Source of the DNA: Quercus robur
Lineage: Eukaryota > Streptophyta > Magnoliopsida > Fagales > Fagaceae
NCBI RefSeq assembly: GCF_932294415.1
Contig: NC_065541.1
Span: 51,438,290 to 51,502,289, forward strand
Length of the DNA: 64,000 bases
Direction of reading: 5' to 3'
In this document: positions 36,890 to 48,256 of the stretch, piece by piece
Layout of the letters: each line of letters begins with the position of its first letter
How positions within the stretch are numbered: the first letter of the stretch is position 1
The notes under the pieces: model-generated
What the model was told of the DNA's origin: nothing
Database searches by the model: none
The model's input: the letters and a program-made list of their open reading frames with translations, nothing else
Program-made: the position numbers and the translations under genes

Positions 36890-39602
36890 TTACTTATGTT
36901 TTTTATTTGCCTGTGAACATACAGTCATAGGAGCTCTTGCTCGCTTCTTGTCAAATGCACTTGTTCTGCTGTCTAAATCATCATCATCATCGTCATCCTC
37001 ATTATCACCTCCATCTCTAGCAGATGGAGTATATTCCTTGGCAATAATAGCAGCTTTTCTTTTTCCAGTGTTTAACTTAGCACGTAGTTTCTTTTCAAGT
37101 GGGTCATTTGAAGGTCCAAATTTGGCTTGGCGGGAGACCTTTGCACCCAATCCAAGCCTACAGGAAAATGTGAAGGATTTTGGTGAACAACTTACAATTT
37201 CCCATCAACATTAATAGCTATAAGAGACAGCAAAGATGGTTATACACTTATACTGACCTATAAGGTTGACCCTCTGATTCTACTTCTGGCAGTTCATTCT
37301 CTGCAGCTTTGGTCATATTATTAACCCATTGTTCAGCCTGCATAATAGTAGATTGTATTTGTCATGCTCAAAAAAGTCATCTTGTACATAGGTTGGAGAA
37401 TTGACAATAACAGCAAAGTGGAGAATGTATTGTCCTTAGGACCTGTCCTGTGTACATAATTACCCACCCTATTGTGTCCATACTTCTGTGTTTATTCTAT
37501 GGACGTGAAAGATAACCCAAATACTCCATATGACCCTTGGCTCTCTAGATAAGAAAAATATGCAGTATATTAGCCCACATAAACCTAATGGCTTTATTGA
37601 TACCCAATGCATGCTGAACTCTAAATATAAGATATAACGATACTAATTACTTTGATTGTACTTTGTGTTAGTGTCTCTCATGCATTTTATAGCCTCTGGT
37701 TACCCATTGGGAGAAAGCACAAGTTATAAAAAATAAATAAAATGAAAACGTGATAAGAAACCACCTGATCAAGCAGAAAGCATAGAAGAGTTCTACAAGC
37801 CCAACATTTTAGGACTTCAAAAATGTAGTAATTACTACTTTGGCACAAAATTCCCTCCAAATCAGTTTGAAGTAACCTCCTCCAACTCATTATGTGACAA
37901 ATAAATAGACTCCAAGAATAGCACAATTGGCTGGAGACCTCACCTCATGAAGTGAAGGTCACTAATTTGAGTCTTCCCTACCCCTTCCCCTTAGGACCAA
38001 AAACTTATCCAAAAAAAATATATGTGGTGATTAAATGACCATCCGCATTTATTTTAATCACATGACCCATTAAGCTTAAATAAGTCAGCATGACCATTAC
38101 ATAGTGTTAAAATTTTAGTTGGCTAATATCCGTGAGTGTATTTAGAATAAGTGTTGCTATTTTTGGTTCAATTAAATAAAGTCTGAAGCAGCTCAAAGTA
38201 AAATTTGCTTATCCTCAATAGTTTCTCGATCAAAGCTCCCCTCAAGGTATGGGCCAGTGGAACCACTCCTAAGGGGCAAACCCCGAATGCCTAAATACCC
38301 CCATTAAGTAGGCATCGGGTAAATCACGAAATGCCTTAGCTAGGAGTCAAATCAATACCCTGTTTTTGGCCTGCTTAAAAGCAATTGAGGCCCCTTGCTC
38401 AAGCCATTAAAGCCTGCTTGAGCGAGCCCTTAAGTTTTTGAATTCCACAAAGTGTGTAAAGGAAGCAGCTTAAAGCCTTTTGTTTTAAGCGAGCCAAAGT
38501 GACTAATTTGAAGTCCATTAAATGCATGCAGTGGGGTAGTTGAGTGCTATGGGCTAGCATGAAAACAAAAAGAAAAGGGCTAGAGGTTGGTTGTACAGAA
38601 AAAACTAAGAGGAGATTCTTCAAGCTGGCTGCTGCCATTTGGAGAAAGCGCCAAGAGAGCAAAACCAAATCTTTAGAGCTTCAGCCATTTCATTTTTCTA
38701 GCTGAGAGAAAGAAAGAGAGTGAGCTTTTGAGAGCCAAACAAAAAAAAAAAAAAAAAAATCTCTCCCTCATCTTATTGTATTCTTGATCTTGAGCATTCT
38801 TTTAGACTCAATAAATTAAGCAAATATCACAGAACTCATTTATTTACCCCACCTATATTTCAATCTCATTGTGAGCAAAGTGAGGTTGAAACCACAGAGC
38901 TATAATCCAGTGGGGTTTCTTTTTTTGAAATGATTAGAAATCTCTATTCTACTACTGGAACCCCTAACCTCACCCTCAACCCCTAGGTATTACCTAGGGA
39001 GGTGCCATCAGACCTGTTGGGTCATTGGCATGTCTCACCAATTTCTTATTGATGTGGTATTTATTTATCTGTGGTATATATGTATAATCTGCTGAGTTAG
39101 TATATTGTGAATATATATACATATCTTGTTGAGTTATAGATTATAATTTTGTTTGATTAACTATTAAATCACTTATTATTGTTAATCACTAAGAGATCTG
39201 AACATTAATCCGTTTAGGACTTTCCACATAGGTATGGACCGTATGGTAATTAAAAATACACATAGATAATCATTTGAGTTGTCACGTAGTGGTTTTTGCG
39301 TTCCTAAATGTTTACTATAACTACTTTAAATTTCTCCAAATATTTTGCATGAGCTAATTAAACATATTCCTACTCTAAGATTTATACTAGAGAGGAGGGA
39401 AGGAAGACAAATTGCCACATTAGAATATTCACCACAGTATGCAATTTAAAGAAGCAAATCCATGAATCAACTATGTAATCAATAACATCACTTGTTCATT
39501 GTTAGGATTTCAAAAATAAGGAATAGTTACCAATTTCAATCCCATATCCCGCTTAACAATTTGTGGAAGGCCAGTTTTTTTTGGTGTCTCTTTAGTTCCC
39601 AT
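36890..39602 (-). CDS. Small charged protein of unknown function, plant-conserved in appearance (3 exons)
   Basis: Exons in transcript order: 39602-39531, 37337-37258, 37157-36890; 420 nt, 139 aa. The N-terminus is MGTKETPKKTGLPQIVKRDM, then AEQWVNNMTKAAENELPEVE, then a motif LGLGAKVSRQAKFGPSNDPL and EKKLRAKLNTGKRKA, an acidic D/E run at ~105-115, and a basic end (FDKKRARAP, NKKHK). The mix of acidic and basic tracts suggests a nuclear or nucleolar protein; that is inference. I recall similar plant proteins annotated only as uncharacterised (possibly DUF3245), unverified. Phases agree at both introns (0, then 2). Intron 1 is 2.2 kb and holds a SINE-like segment and an LTR-like region, making the gene mostly intron. 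Confidence 0.7.
37915..38028 (+). mobile_element. SINE-like, tRNA-derived segment in intron 1 of the minus-strand gene
   Basis: TAGCACAATTGGCTGGAGAC resembles an A box plus spacer, and GGTCACTAATTTGAGTC a worn B box. A CCCTACCCCTTCCCC stretch and an A-rich tail follow. It is inserted antisense to the host gene. No target duplication was found. Confidence 0.5.
38180..39060 (+). mobile_element. Possible solo LTR in intron 1 of the minus-strand gene
   Basis: The segment has higher GC than its surroundings, with a long unique-looking U3-like part, a purine-rich block (GAGAGAAAGAAAGAGAGTGAG), an A-run, and a TTGTATTCTTGATCTTGAGC segment with a following AATAAA, as seen around the R/U5 region of plant LTRs. 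No termini, target duplication or partner LTR could be fixed. Confidence 0.35.
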
Positions 39603-39696
39603 TGGCAACTTCTTAGCCAGCCTCCAAAATTAATGTTCAAAGTCACCTGCAAAGAGTCATCTATTATACAAGGTGTTTCAAAAACATAAGCAACGA

Positions 39697-39790
39697 TAAT
39701 TTGATAGTTGGGGTAGGGGGATTTGAACCGTCGATGACTCCGTTGAAAATACTAGGATTGCCAACTAGTTGAGTTAAAAGGTCTTATTCT
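39697..39790 (-). mobile_element. tRNA-derived SINE, same family as 36030-36147
   Basis: On the minus strand: TAACTCAACTAGTTGGCA (A-box region), GACGGTTCAAATCCCCCTAC (B box) and CCCCAACTATCAAATT. It lies just upstream of the first coding exon of the small minus-strand gene, in its likely 5'-UTR intron or promoter. Confidence 0.7.
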
Positions 39791-40217
39791 AAATGAATGA
39801 GGATATTATTCAATTTGCCTGAAATGAATGAAACACTGACTTGGGTGTGCAATAGAGCATGATGTTTTTTTCCAACAAATGTAAAATCCAAAGTTAATAA
39901 GGAAAAACATTGGGTCTTTGTTCATACACTACATATAGATTTATCGAATCAAGTTTTCTTCAAATGTACATAAGACCCCTTTAAAATGATTAATCTATAT
40001 ATCACAGCCAATCTAATATCAATGAAGATGCTAACCGCGCCATAACTATATCTTATACTGAAGTATTATTACAGCCAAACTTTCTCATAGTCAATTTCTC
40101 AAACACTTGGTGTGCACGTAAACTCAAAAACGACGTATACACATATATACATATATACACACAATTTACATATATGAATTGTGCCAAGGCGTAGGAAAAA
40201 AGAGAACCTGAAGAAAG

Positions 40218-40400
40218 TGCTTTTTGTTATCAATTCACAGTTTGGGCGTTGTACTTGTGTCCAGACTCTGTTTGGGCATAAACTTTCGATAGTGTTTGTA
40301 GTTAACGCTATCACTGAAACTTGTGTAATTGTGATTAATGAGCAAATTTGAAATTTTTAAAAATTATGCAAGTATCGGCCCAAAACGTTTAAGGTTGTTT
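40218..40400 (-). promoter_or_regulatory. Possible 5' UTR exon and promoter of the small minus-strand gene, with site II element
   Basis: On the minus strand, TGGGCC (site II type, TGGGCY) lies at 40377-40382 (GGCCCA on plus). Further down, a possible 5'-UTR exon ends CTTCAG|GTTCTC near 40208-40214. A matching acceptor GCAG|GTGACT lies at 39646-39649, shortly before the start codon at 39602. Site II elements are common in plant promoters of ribosome-biogenesis and other housekeeping genes. Confidence 0.35.
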
Positions 40401-40513
40401 TTTGCATTTTACACATTTTTTTAACATCATCATTCTAATATACTAATATATATATATATTAAAAATAAGAATAATGTATTTTACCAAAAAAAAAAAAAAA
40501 AAAAAATAAGAAT

Positions 40514-40688
40514 AATGTTAGAAATACAAATTATTTTACAAAAAGTTTTATAAACTGTTCATGTGGTAAGTGATTACTGGTAAATGAAAAATGTGATATT
40601 AATGATGGGCCTAGATGAAAACCAATAAAAGGTTAGTCACATCAACATTTTGTAAAAATGTTATAAAATAGTTTGTGTCTGTAACATT
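40514..40688. mobile_element. MITE with long inverted repeats, TA target site
   Basis: The ends pair over more than 30 bp: ATGTTAGAAATACAAATTAT at the left, ATGTTACAGACACAAACTAT at the right (reverse complement). A TA dinucleotide flanks each end, which would fit Tc1/Mariner-type insertion. Fragments of the same family occur at 21955-22085 and, inverted, at about 44380-44485. Confidence 0.65.
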
Positions 40689-40689
40689 A

Positions 40690-41955
40690 CTCTAAAAATA
40701 ATATTAAACAATATTGGTTTAAACTAATTAAAAATCCATTGCCTTTTTGGATAAAGTAAAGTAATCTAACTTTAAACGAAATTTTGATTGATTTAGATTT
40801 GATATTATCTAAATAAATTATATTCAAATTAAGTATGTTCTTTTTATTAGTTTTCCGTAAATTCTCTAATTTGATTTTAATTCGCACTCCTAATGTTAGA
40901 TATCATTTATGTTTGTTCTCTTTCGTCAATGTATTGTGCCTAGCTGTCCGTTAGTGTCCCCTGAGACTTAGGTGAGCTAACGGTCCAACGAATATATCAA
41001 TTTAATTATGCCACATCAATTAAATAGCTTTGAAAATATCTTTAAAATCTAGAAAATTATATAAATTAAAAATAAATAATAAAATAAATAGAAAAATAAT
41101 AGAAAACTTAATTAGATCTAATCATCTCTCACTCACCTAGGCTCTTATCTCTTTATGCTTTCTGATGTTTTGATATAGGAATAAGAATTGTGAATTGACG
41201 AGTGGGGTTTGTTTGGAAGTGACTTAAAGGCCTGAGGATTGGAGATAGGGCTCCATTTAGCTGCATGTTGGGCAAGGTTTCCATTTAGCTTTGGAAAAAT
41301 CAAATCAAATCAACAACCCCCTTCTTGTGCACTTGTTAAATGACCCAAAGTACTCCAGTTTGTAATCCCATGTATATATATTGATATATTTAAAGATATA
41401 CAAAAAAATATATATAGTATAATTCTCATATATATAATTTTAATACTATTGATAATCATTCTTATATTTTGTTAACTCTTTAAAAAGTCTTGTAAAAATA
41501 TTATTATATATAAAATGTAAACTGTCTATGTTTATTTTTTTATTTTTTATTACTTCTTAATTTTTGTTATTGTGAAGCACTCTTTTTTTTACAATTCATT
41601 TATTCTACACTCTTTGGTTTTTGTACTCAATAACTCATTTGGATGAATATTTATGATGTGATCTTACATTTGATTCTAAAATTAGGAAATAAAACTCTCT
41701 AAAAATAAATAATTTAGTACACATGACGCAAAATTGGACTCTAATTTGAAATTCTAATTGGATTTTTTCTAAACTTTACCTATTAATATATTGTAAAGAT
41801 GCAATTTGAGTCCCCAGCCCAAATGATAAATGAACTTAAGCCCAAAAAGCCTAATACAATGAATTTGTAGAGAGTGGGTTGGAAAACTGAGTTTTAATGA
41901 ATCATACAACAAGTAGAGTCTATTTAGATGACAAAAAAATGAAGATAGACTAGTT
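40690..41955. other. Intergenic, very AT-rich, nothing recognised
   Basis: No open frame, RNA or clear repeat termini are visible. There are many short A/T runs and TATA-like words without a gene downstream. Confidence 0.5.
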
Positions 41956-41959
41956 TATT

Positions 41960-42585
41960 CTAAATAAAATTATCCTCAACATAGTTCGAGGAAATCAATT
42001 CTTATATATTTCTATCAAGTTAGATTACAAGTTCAATTATTGATTGTTACAGTGTTTTTCTCTTAACTTCTCAATCCCTTTCTCTTATTGTCTCCTTCCT
42101 ATTTTATACTATGTCTTCACCTTCATCTTTGCCTTACACGTGTAGGTTAGATTGCTAGTGTTAATCCCTATCACATTAGCACCTTCTTGAAGTCTCTGAA
42201 GAGTAGCTGTAAGGCTGAAAACTACTATTCAGGTATTACTTCCTCATTAATGTGGCTAGAGAGTTAGCTGCAGAGCATTCAATGCAGTGATAGCAGTTTT
42301 CCCTTAGATATTTCCCACCTCCTAGTTGTCCTATACATTCATGACGTATATCGTTATCACTAGAATTTTCTGGATGGTCACCCTGGATGACGAGACACTC
42401 TTTTTGACCCCTGTTTCGCTTAGCCGAGGAGATACTCCTCCTCGGCTTACCTTCCTCAGCATTCTCACCCATAATTCTCTCATGGGATCTCAAGTCTTAC
42501 ATACTCATTACTGTTTATCTATTTTTGGACCACAAAGCGTCCTCAGACATGGCCCAAGGCCCAGCATATGTTCTTAGGCTCCTTA
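41960..42585 (-). mobile_element. Solo LTR-like element, minus orientation, related to 18352-19040
   Basis: On the minus strand: a GGACGCTTTGTGGTCC-like start region, a GCCGAGGAGGAGTATCTCC palindrome-bearing segment near 42425-42450, then GCATTGAATGCTCTGCAG, CTCTAGCCACATTAATGAGG, and a TATAAAATAGG box near 42108. The word order matches the LTR at 18352-19040. Boundaries are approximate; no coding region is present. Confidence 0.55.
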
Positions 42586-42586
42586 T

Positions 42587-42589
<3 letters not shown>

Positions 42590-42621
<32 letters not shown>

Positions 42622-42637
42622 TAGATAGATAGATAGG
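42590..42637. repeat. Compound (TA)n(GATA)n microsatellite
   Basis: About 15 TA units run directly into about five GATA units. It sits at the end of the LTR-like element. Confidence 0.9.
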
Positions 42638-43183
42638 GGAAAACCCCAAAATTGTTATAAAAAAAAGGGAGAGGGGGGGGGGGGGAATTTATTGTAATAA
42701 ATGGGTAATCTTGGAACATAAAAATTACAAGTGGAAAAAGAAATTGATATCCAACAAGAAGAAAGATTCCTATCAAAGTTGTGGTTCAAGTAATTCCAAA
42801 TTATGTAATAAGTTGTTTCAAACTTCTTGGAGCGCTTTTTTTTTTTTTTTTTTTTTTTGGTATAATAACTTTGTTATGATTGACTAAATGTCATGATAAG
42901 CACATTATAGTAAGGACAATGGAAAAATGATGAAGAATCCATTGGCTAAGTTGGGATCCACTGTGTGAGTCAAAATTGCAAGGTGCCATGGACTTTATGA
43001 TATTCAAGCATTTAATTTGGCTCTTGTAACAAAACAAATTTGAGACTCTCATGCACAATATTCATTCATGACTCCATAATGTTTCCAAGGAGATATTATA
43101 TTTTCCTTTTTGCACATTCCATGAAGGTTGGATGAGATATATTTTTCTCAAAAAATTTATGAAGGTATTAAAAAAAAGGGGGT

Positions 43184-43205
43184 GGGGGGGGGGGGGGGGG
43201 GGGGG
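43184..43205. repeat. Poly(G) tract, 22 bases
   Basis: 22 uninterrupted G, preceded by GGGGGT and an A run. It is the second extreme G homopolymer in the window; a third, shorter G run is at 42671-42684. Confidence 0.9.
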
Positions 43206-43869
43206 AGAAGAAGACTGGCAATTCTTTTGATGAAGCATCATGCAATTATCTTATGAGCAGATTTGAAGCTTAAACTAGTAGAAAATATTGAATTTCAATC
43301 ATTAACCAATATTTCAATATTCTCCCCCATTAAGTAATGCCCAACATGTGGAACTCTTTAATTTTAAATAGGAGGTGAGTAAGATTTATGGTTTACACTT
43401 CTATAGGATTCCATTATTTTATTTCATGATAAAGTATAGCATTTTTTTTTTTAAACCTTAGTATTCTAACACTTAAAATGCAAATAATTTCCAAAAGCAA
43501 ACCAAATAATGGAGAATATACAAAGGTAAAAGGGTAAAAACAAGGTGTGATAAATGGTTGCTAACTCCAACCAGTCCACATATAAACTTGTTTCATTTAG
43601 GAAATTTGTGCATGAGAGAGTATTGGTTGATTTGGTTGATGAAGGAACAAAATGATGAAAAGAAGATTTGTTAGTTTAAGTTTTAAGAATCAATTACCAC
43701 ACTAAAGGCCATTTTGGTTGGGACATGATAACAAAATATTTTGATACTTGTTGATATCAATGTACTGTTTCAGGATTTCAATAAATATATATATATGTAC
43801 GATCAGTTCTATATATTTTTGTATGTATATTTGTTTCTTGGGTCATGATCCTAAAGAACGACTTCGATT

Positions 43870-44035
43870 TCTTTTCAAAAATAGGCCAATGGATTTGGCA
43901 AGGTTTCAAAGCCAAATCTTACATTTGATGAGTGGCTCCGCAAAGATCATCTACTCGTTTCTTGGATAAACTCAACCTCCCTTTACATCTGCACTCCAAG
44001 GCCAACTGAATGTTGGAGCAAAAGATGTGGTCACC
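43870..44035 (+). pseudogene. Copia gag remnant
   Basis: The frame reading KPNLTFDEWLRKDHLLVSWI followed by NSTSLYICT resembles the start of Copia-type gag (the pattern W-L-x-x-D-x-L-L-x-S-W-I-x-x-S). It is cut short by a stop near 44038, with no protease, integrase or reverse transcriptase nearby. It is a short relic. Confidence 0.5.
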
Positions 44036-44150
44036 TAAGGCCCTAAGTAAAAAAAAAAGGCCCCCAAATTTTAATCAATAGGGTTATTTATAATCAATAA
44101 ATAAAATAATATTTTTTTACCAGATGAAAAACAAATAAAAAATAGAGAAA

Positions 44151-44330
44151 AATGTAACGTCCACAATATTTTTCACAACGCTTTTACAACTAATGCTAAG
44201 TACCAGGTTGTTACAACTTGTTATTGATGGAAAAAAATAATAATAATAATAGTGATATTTTCAAATAGAAAACAAAAAACAACTTAAAACTTAGGATTTG
44301 TTGTAAAAAAGATTGTGAATGTTGCACTTC
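44151..44330. mobile_element. MITE-like element related to 13802-13960
   Basis: The left part includes CCACAATATTTTTCACAAC and CCAGGTTGTTACAACTTGTT; the right part in reverse gives TTCACAATCTTTTTTACAAC and AAATCCTAAG. The shared words (ACAACAAATCCTAAG, GTTGTTA) tie it to the 13.8 kb element. A simple ATA/AAT repeat has grown inside it. Confidence 0.5.
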
Positions 44331-44520
44331 TAAAAAAATAATAATAATAATAGTTTAGTTAGCAAACTTTTACTAGTTTTCATTTAAGTCTACCATTAAC
44401 ACCACTTTTTTACTTGCCACTATCAATCTGCCACATCAACAAGTATGAAAAATTTTATCAAATTTTTTCTGTCTATAATTTTTTTTTAAAAAAAAATTCT
44501 ACGTAGTTCATGTTAATCTT

Positions 44521-44656
44521 GGCCTGTTTGGTAGAAAAGTTTGAGTAATGTTGTTTAGATGTTTTTGATATACGTGTGGATGAAAAAGTGTGTTGAAATG
44601 TGTGTAAGGTTGTTTAAAATGTGAAAATGTGTGTTAAAACTTGCTCACCAAACAGG
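44521..44656. mobile_element. Short MITE-like element
   Basis: About 136 bp with ends GGCCTGTTTGGTAGAAAAGT and, reverse-complemented from the right, CCTGTTTGGTGAGCAAGTTT. The GGCCTGTTTGG terminus is typical of Tourist-like MITEs, but a TAA/TTA duplication was not found. Confidence 0.55.
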
Positions 44657-45985
44657 ACTGTATCTAAAACAAGATAATCAATTTTCGCCTTAAGCCCTCA
44701 AATGCATCAAGCCGCCACTGCACTCCAAATCCTCAAGCCCAATAAATTTTGGCTCAATTAATAAATTTGACTCGTTCACATAAGCTTTAGAATGACGTTC
44801 ATGAGAACTTCACTCAACAATCTCAAGCTTGAGAAATGCAATTGCGATTGCCTTCTCTCCTACTTCTAGGATTCTTATGCCCTTGCTTTCACCTCCAAAA
44901 ATCTATTATGAAATAGTAGTTCCTTCATTTGGAGTTGTGAAATTTCAATAGATTTGAAAGATAAACGTGAGCCTTCAAATCGGATCTATTTGGCATCGCT
45001 TTCTAGTCTATATCTATATGTTCATTTTGATTCACGTCATGCTAATTTTGAATATTAAAAGTCTCCACTGGATAATGCTCCGATGTATGTATTTACTTAT
45101 CTACGTGTTTAAAAATTTTGAAAAGTGTGAATATTAGTCTAAGTTCATTAACTCAATGTATTAGCTTAAACAACATATTATACATTTTTAAAATTTTCAA
45201 TGTCTTTTGTTATATCACCGAAACACTTGAAAAATCCTCAATAAAGTTCGATATTTTATTCATTACATTTTAGAGGAATATTGGTACCAATTTAATGGCT
45301 GGTATAGTGCATATCACTGATACGATATTAATTACTTTGAAATACCATCAGGTTAGGTAAGAGTTTTCTATTTATTTATTATTATTATTAGAACCAGTTG
45401 GTAAGTTGATGTGGCTTGGTATGGTACTGGAATTTTTATCATTAAGTATGCTAAAATGCATCTTCTAAATTTCAATAAAATTCATTTCAGTTCTTTAATT
45501 TTTTTTTTTTCGTTCATTTAAGTATTATAAGTTTCAAGTTTATTCAATGAAAAAAAAAATTAAACAAAAATTGATGGAAAGACTCTAATTGAGTAAATTT
45601 AAAACTTAGAAAATTGAAATAAACGAAAACAAAGTTAAGAACCGAAATAAATTATGATAAAACTTAGAGGTTAAACTTTGCATTTTAACTTTAAAAGTAT
45701 ACAGTACCCCCCTTTAACATGTACATACAAACCAAAGAAGCCCGGAAACCAAAGAGAGGTAAACACACCATGGTCAAGTGTATAACTATCCATTACTCTG
45801 TTTTGGTATGTAATAACTCTTTTCTCATTCATTCAGTTTTGGATATTTGGAAGTTGTACTTGTATGTTTGTCTTTTGTCAGTTTAAGGAAAGTCTTTTTA
45901 AGGAAAACAAAAGGGCCAGGGTGGCTCAAATTTGGAAGCTATTAGGAAATTTTGGGAAGCTAACATGGGATACATATATGCCTAA
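44657..45985. other. Intergenic, no gene recognised
   Basis: AT-rich spacer. Around 45230-45360 there are weak echoes of the dispersed repeat seen at 31395-31482 and 43710-43797. No RNA or protein gene is supported. Confidence 0.45.
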
Positions 45986-46152
45986 GAGCATCTATAGCAA
46001 TAGAGCAAAAAATATAGCTATTTGGTACTTACAAAAGTCATTTGATCTATTTTACCTCTTCATACCAAACATCAATGGAGTTATATTTTTAGCTATTTGA
46101 TTTAAATAATACAAATAACTCATTAAAATAATAATAAAAACATCTGCAAAAA

Positions 46153-46183
<31 letters not shown>

Positions 46184-46836
46184 CAAATATCCACCACCTC
46201 CAGTCCACAGCAGGAAAGAAAAAACCGCTAACCCAATTCCTTAATCTTTTTCCTCAACCTAAACCAAACAAAATAAAAAATCACCAATCACAAACAAAAT
46301 AAAAAATCACTAACACAGCACAAACACGGCATGGGTTGGTGAGTTGGGTCAGCGGAAAGGGTGGGTCGGCGGAACAGATTGACGATGGGGCTTGGGGAGA
46401 TGGGTCTCGGAGAGATGGGTTTGGGGAGATGGGGTCTCGGCGATGGGGCTTGGGGAGATGTGTCTCGGCAAGATGGGTCTCAGCGGTAGGCGAGCTGGCC
46501 GGCAAGTTGAGGGATGAGGAAGATGAGGGAGCTGGCTAGCAAGCTAGAGAGAAAAAAAAATCAAGGAGGAGGAAAGAAGAAAGAAGAGAAGCCGGAGAGA
46601 GAGAGAGAAAGAGAAAAAAATAGGAAATGTTTGTTTAATGAGAGAAGAGAGAGAAGTGTAATAAAAAAATACTTTTTTTTTAGCTTCAAGTTACAGTACG
46701 CAGCCAAAAATAGCTACGTACTGTAGCTTTGAAGCTAAAATCTTTAACTATGCCTATACTATTGTAGAGCAATTTTTATATTTTGGTGAAGTTAAAATAG
46801 CAATATAGCTATTTAGCTTCACTATTGCTAGTGCTC
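45986..46836. mobile_element. Non-autonomous element, ~850 bp, with inverted ends and GC-rich core
   Basis: The left end reads GAGCATCTATAGCAATAGAG; the right end reversed reads GAGCACTAGCAATAGTGAAG, and both are followed by AATAGCTAT-type words. The centre (about 46320-46560) is GC-rich with repeated GGGGAGATGGG / GTCTCGG words, unlike the rest of the intergenic DNA. The open frames in it (46336-46539 plus, 46281-46505 minus) are low-complexity translations of that minisatellite and are not called as genes. Confidence 0.55.
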
Positions 46837-46865
46837 AATAAAGTAACTCTTGCTTGGTGTGCATG

Positions 46866-46897
<32 letters not shown>

Positions 46898-47061
46898 TTT
46901 TTTTTTTTCAACTAGCTCGTTTGTTAACGCATTTGCAACTCCCACCTTTTCAAAAAACAATTTTTGTTAACCTTTACCGTATTCTTTTGGTTAAAAATTT
47001 CAAACTCCTCCATTTTTAATCATGAGTTTATTCTTGAAGGGGATTCTCTTTCAATCACTAG

Positions 47062-47194
47062 GGGCCTGTTTGGATTGAGGGGAGAAAGATGGGGAGTGAA
47101 GGGAAGTAAAGTAGAGTTGACTGAAAATAGGTTAATTTTGAGTTCAATCTATTCTACTTCCCCTTCCTCCCCCTCAATTCAAACAGATCATAAG
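47062..47194. mobile_element. MITE-like inverted-repeat element
   Basis: The left end GGCCTGTTTGGATTGAGGGG pairs with the right end, which reversed reads GATCTGTTTGAATTGAGGGG. The arms extend over ~25 bp, and purine- and pyrimidine-rich inner blocks also pair. No coding capacity. Confidence 0.6.
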
Positions 47195-47951
47195 GTTTTG
47201 GGAGATAACTTAAATTCACATATTTCAATCTGCTATAGTTTCGAGTATTCGCAACTCCATGCAAGAGGTTAGAAGGGTTGAAATATCTCATGTTCGTCGT
47301 CAAGGGAATAAGCCAATTCATTTGTTAGCTAGACATGCTTTAGGCACGATGATTTTTCTATTTGGTTAGAAGAGAGACTCCTTATTTTATTGAACAAGCT
47401 CTTCTCCATGATGTATCTGTTTCCTCTTTGTTTGGAAAAAAAAAAAAAAAAAACCATTCACATCTATTTGGCCTTTGCACTTGAAGTTGTGGAAGATGCT
47501 ACTAGGATTAAACTCAAGTAATGTTTCACAATTCCGTGCCGACTTTGGCATCCCGAACACTGAGGATTATTAACAATAGGTAAGGTTGTTATGGGACATT
47601 TACATCAATACCCTTTGTTTTCTTTTTTGAGAAACGTTTACATCAATACTTATATGCCAATGAAAAGCAAGATAGCTTCTTGAAGTTCTAAACAACAGTG
47701 AGGTATGGGGAAAACTCATGATGGTGCTCACCATAGAATGGAATATAGTACAGATTAAATACGGATGAGGTTGTATTTGATAGCCTAAACATGGAAAGAG
47801 TAATTTCAATGTTAAGTTGAAGTGGAAAGTTGGTTTCGTGATGTTGACCATACAAAAATTGCTGCAGTTGCTTTACTTGTCATACTTGCAAGAAATAGTG
47901 AAATACGGGGACTGCAATTTTGCAAAATATTAGTTTGGAAAGAGATTTACT

Positions 47952-48256
47952 GGATTTTTTTAAAAAATAACTAAATCTTTCAAACTATTTTATTAGTTAG
48001 GCAACTTTTCAAATTATTTGCATTTCTAACAAATCGAGTCTAATAGACTCGATTTTGCCCTTTGAAAATACGCTTGGAAATCGAGTGTGAGACACTCGAG
48101 TTTGAAAATCGAGTGTCTCACACTCGATTTCCAAGTGTATTTTTAAAGGGCAAAATCGAGTCTATTAGACTCGATTTGTTAGAAATGCAAATAGTTTGGA
48201 AAGTTGCCCAACTAATAAAATTGTTTCGGATTTATAGTTATTTTTTTAAAAAATCC
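47952..48256. mobile_element. Foldback element, 305 bp, 9-bp target duplication (Mutator-like)
   Basis: Nearly the whole element is one inverted repeat: arms of ~150 bp meet near 48101. The termini are GGATTTTTTTAAAAAATAAC and, reversed, GGATTTTTTAAAAAAATAAC. AGATTTACT flanks it exactly on both sides (47943-47951 and 48257-48265), a 9-bp duplication as made by Mutator-type transposases. Each arm holds smaller palindromes (ATCGAGTCTAATAGACTCGA; TCGAGTGTGAGACACTCGA). The RNA would form a very long hairpin, a likely siRNA source. The open frame at 48062-48298 is a by-product of the repeat. Confidence 0.85.

Noticed and set aside
38399..38668. 89-aa minus-strand open frame in the intron of the small gene
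   Set aside because: It lies in a probable LTR-like region and matches no known protein.
46281..46539. Proline/arginine- and glycine-rich open frames on both strands
   Set aside because: Both are low-complexity translations of the GC-rich minisatellite in the 45986-46836 element.
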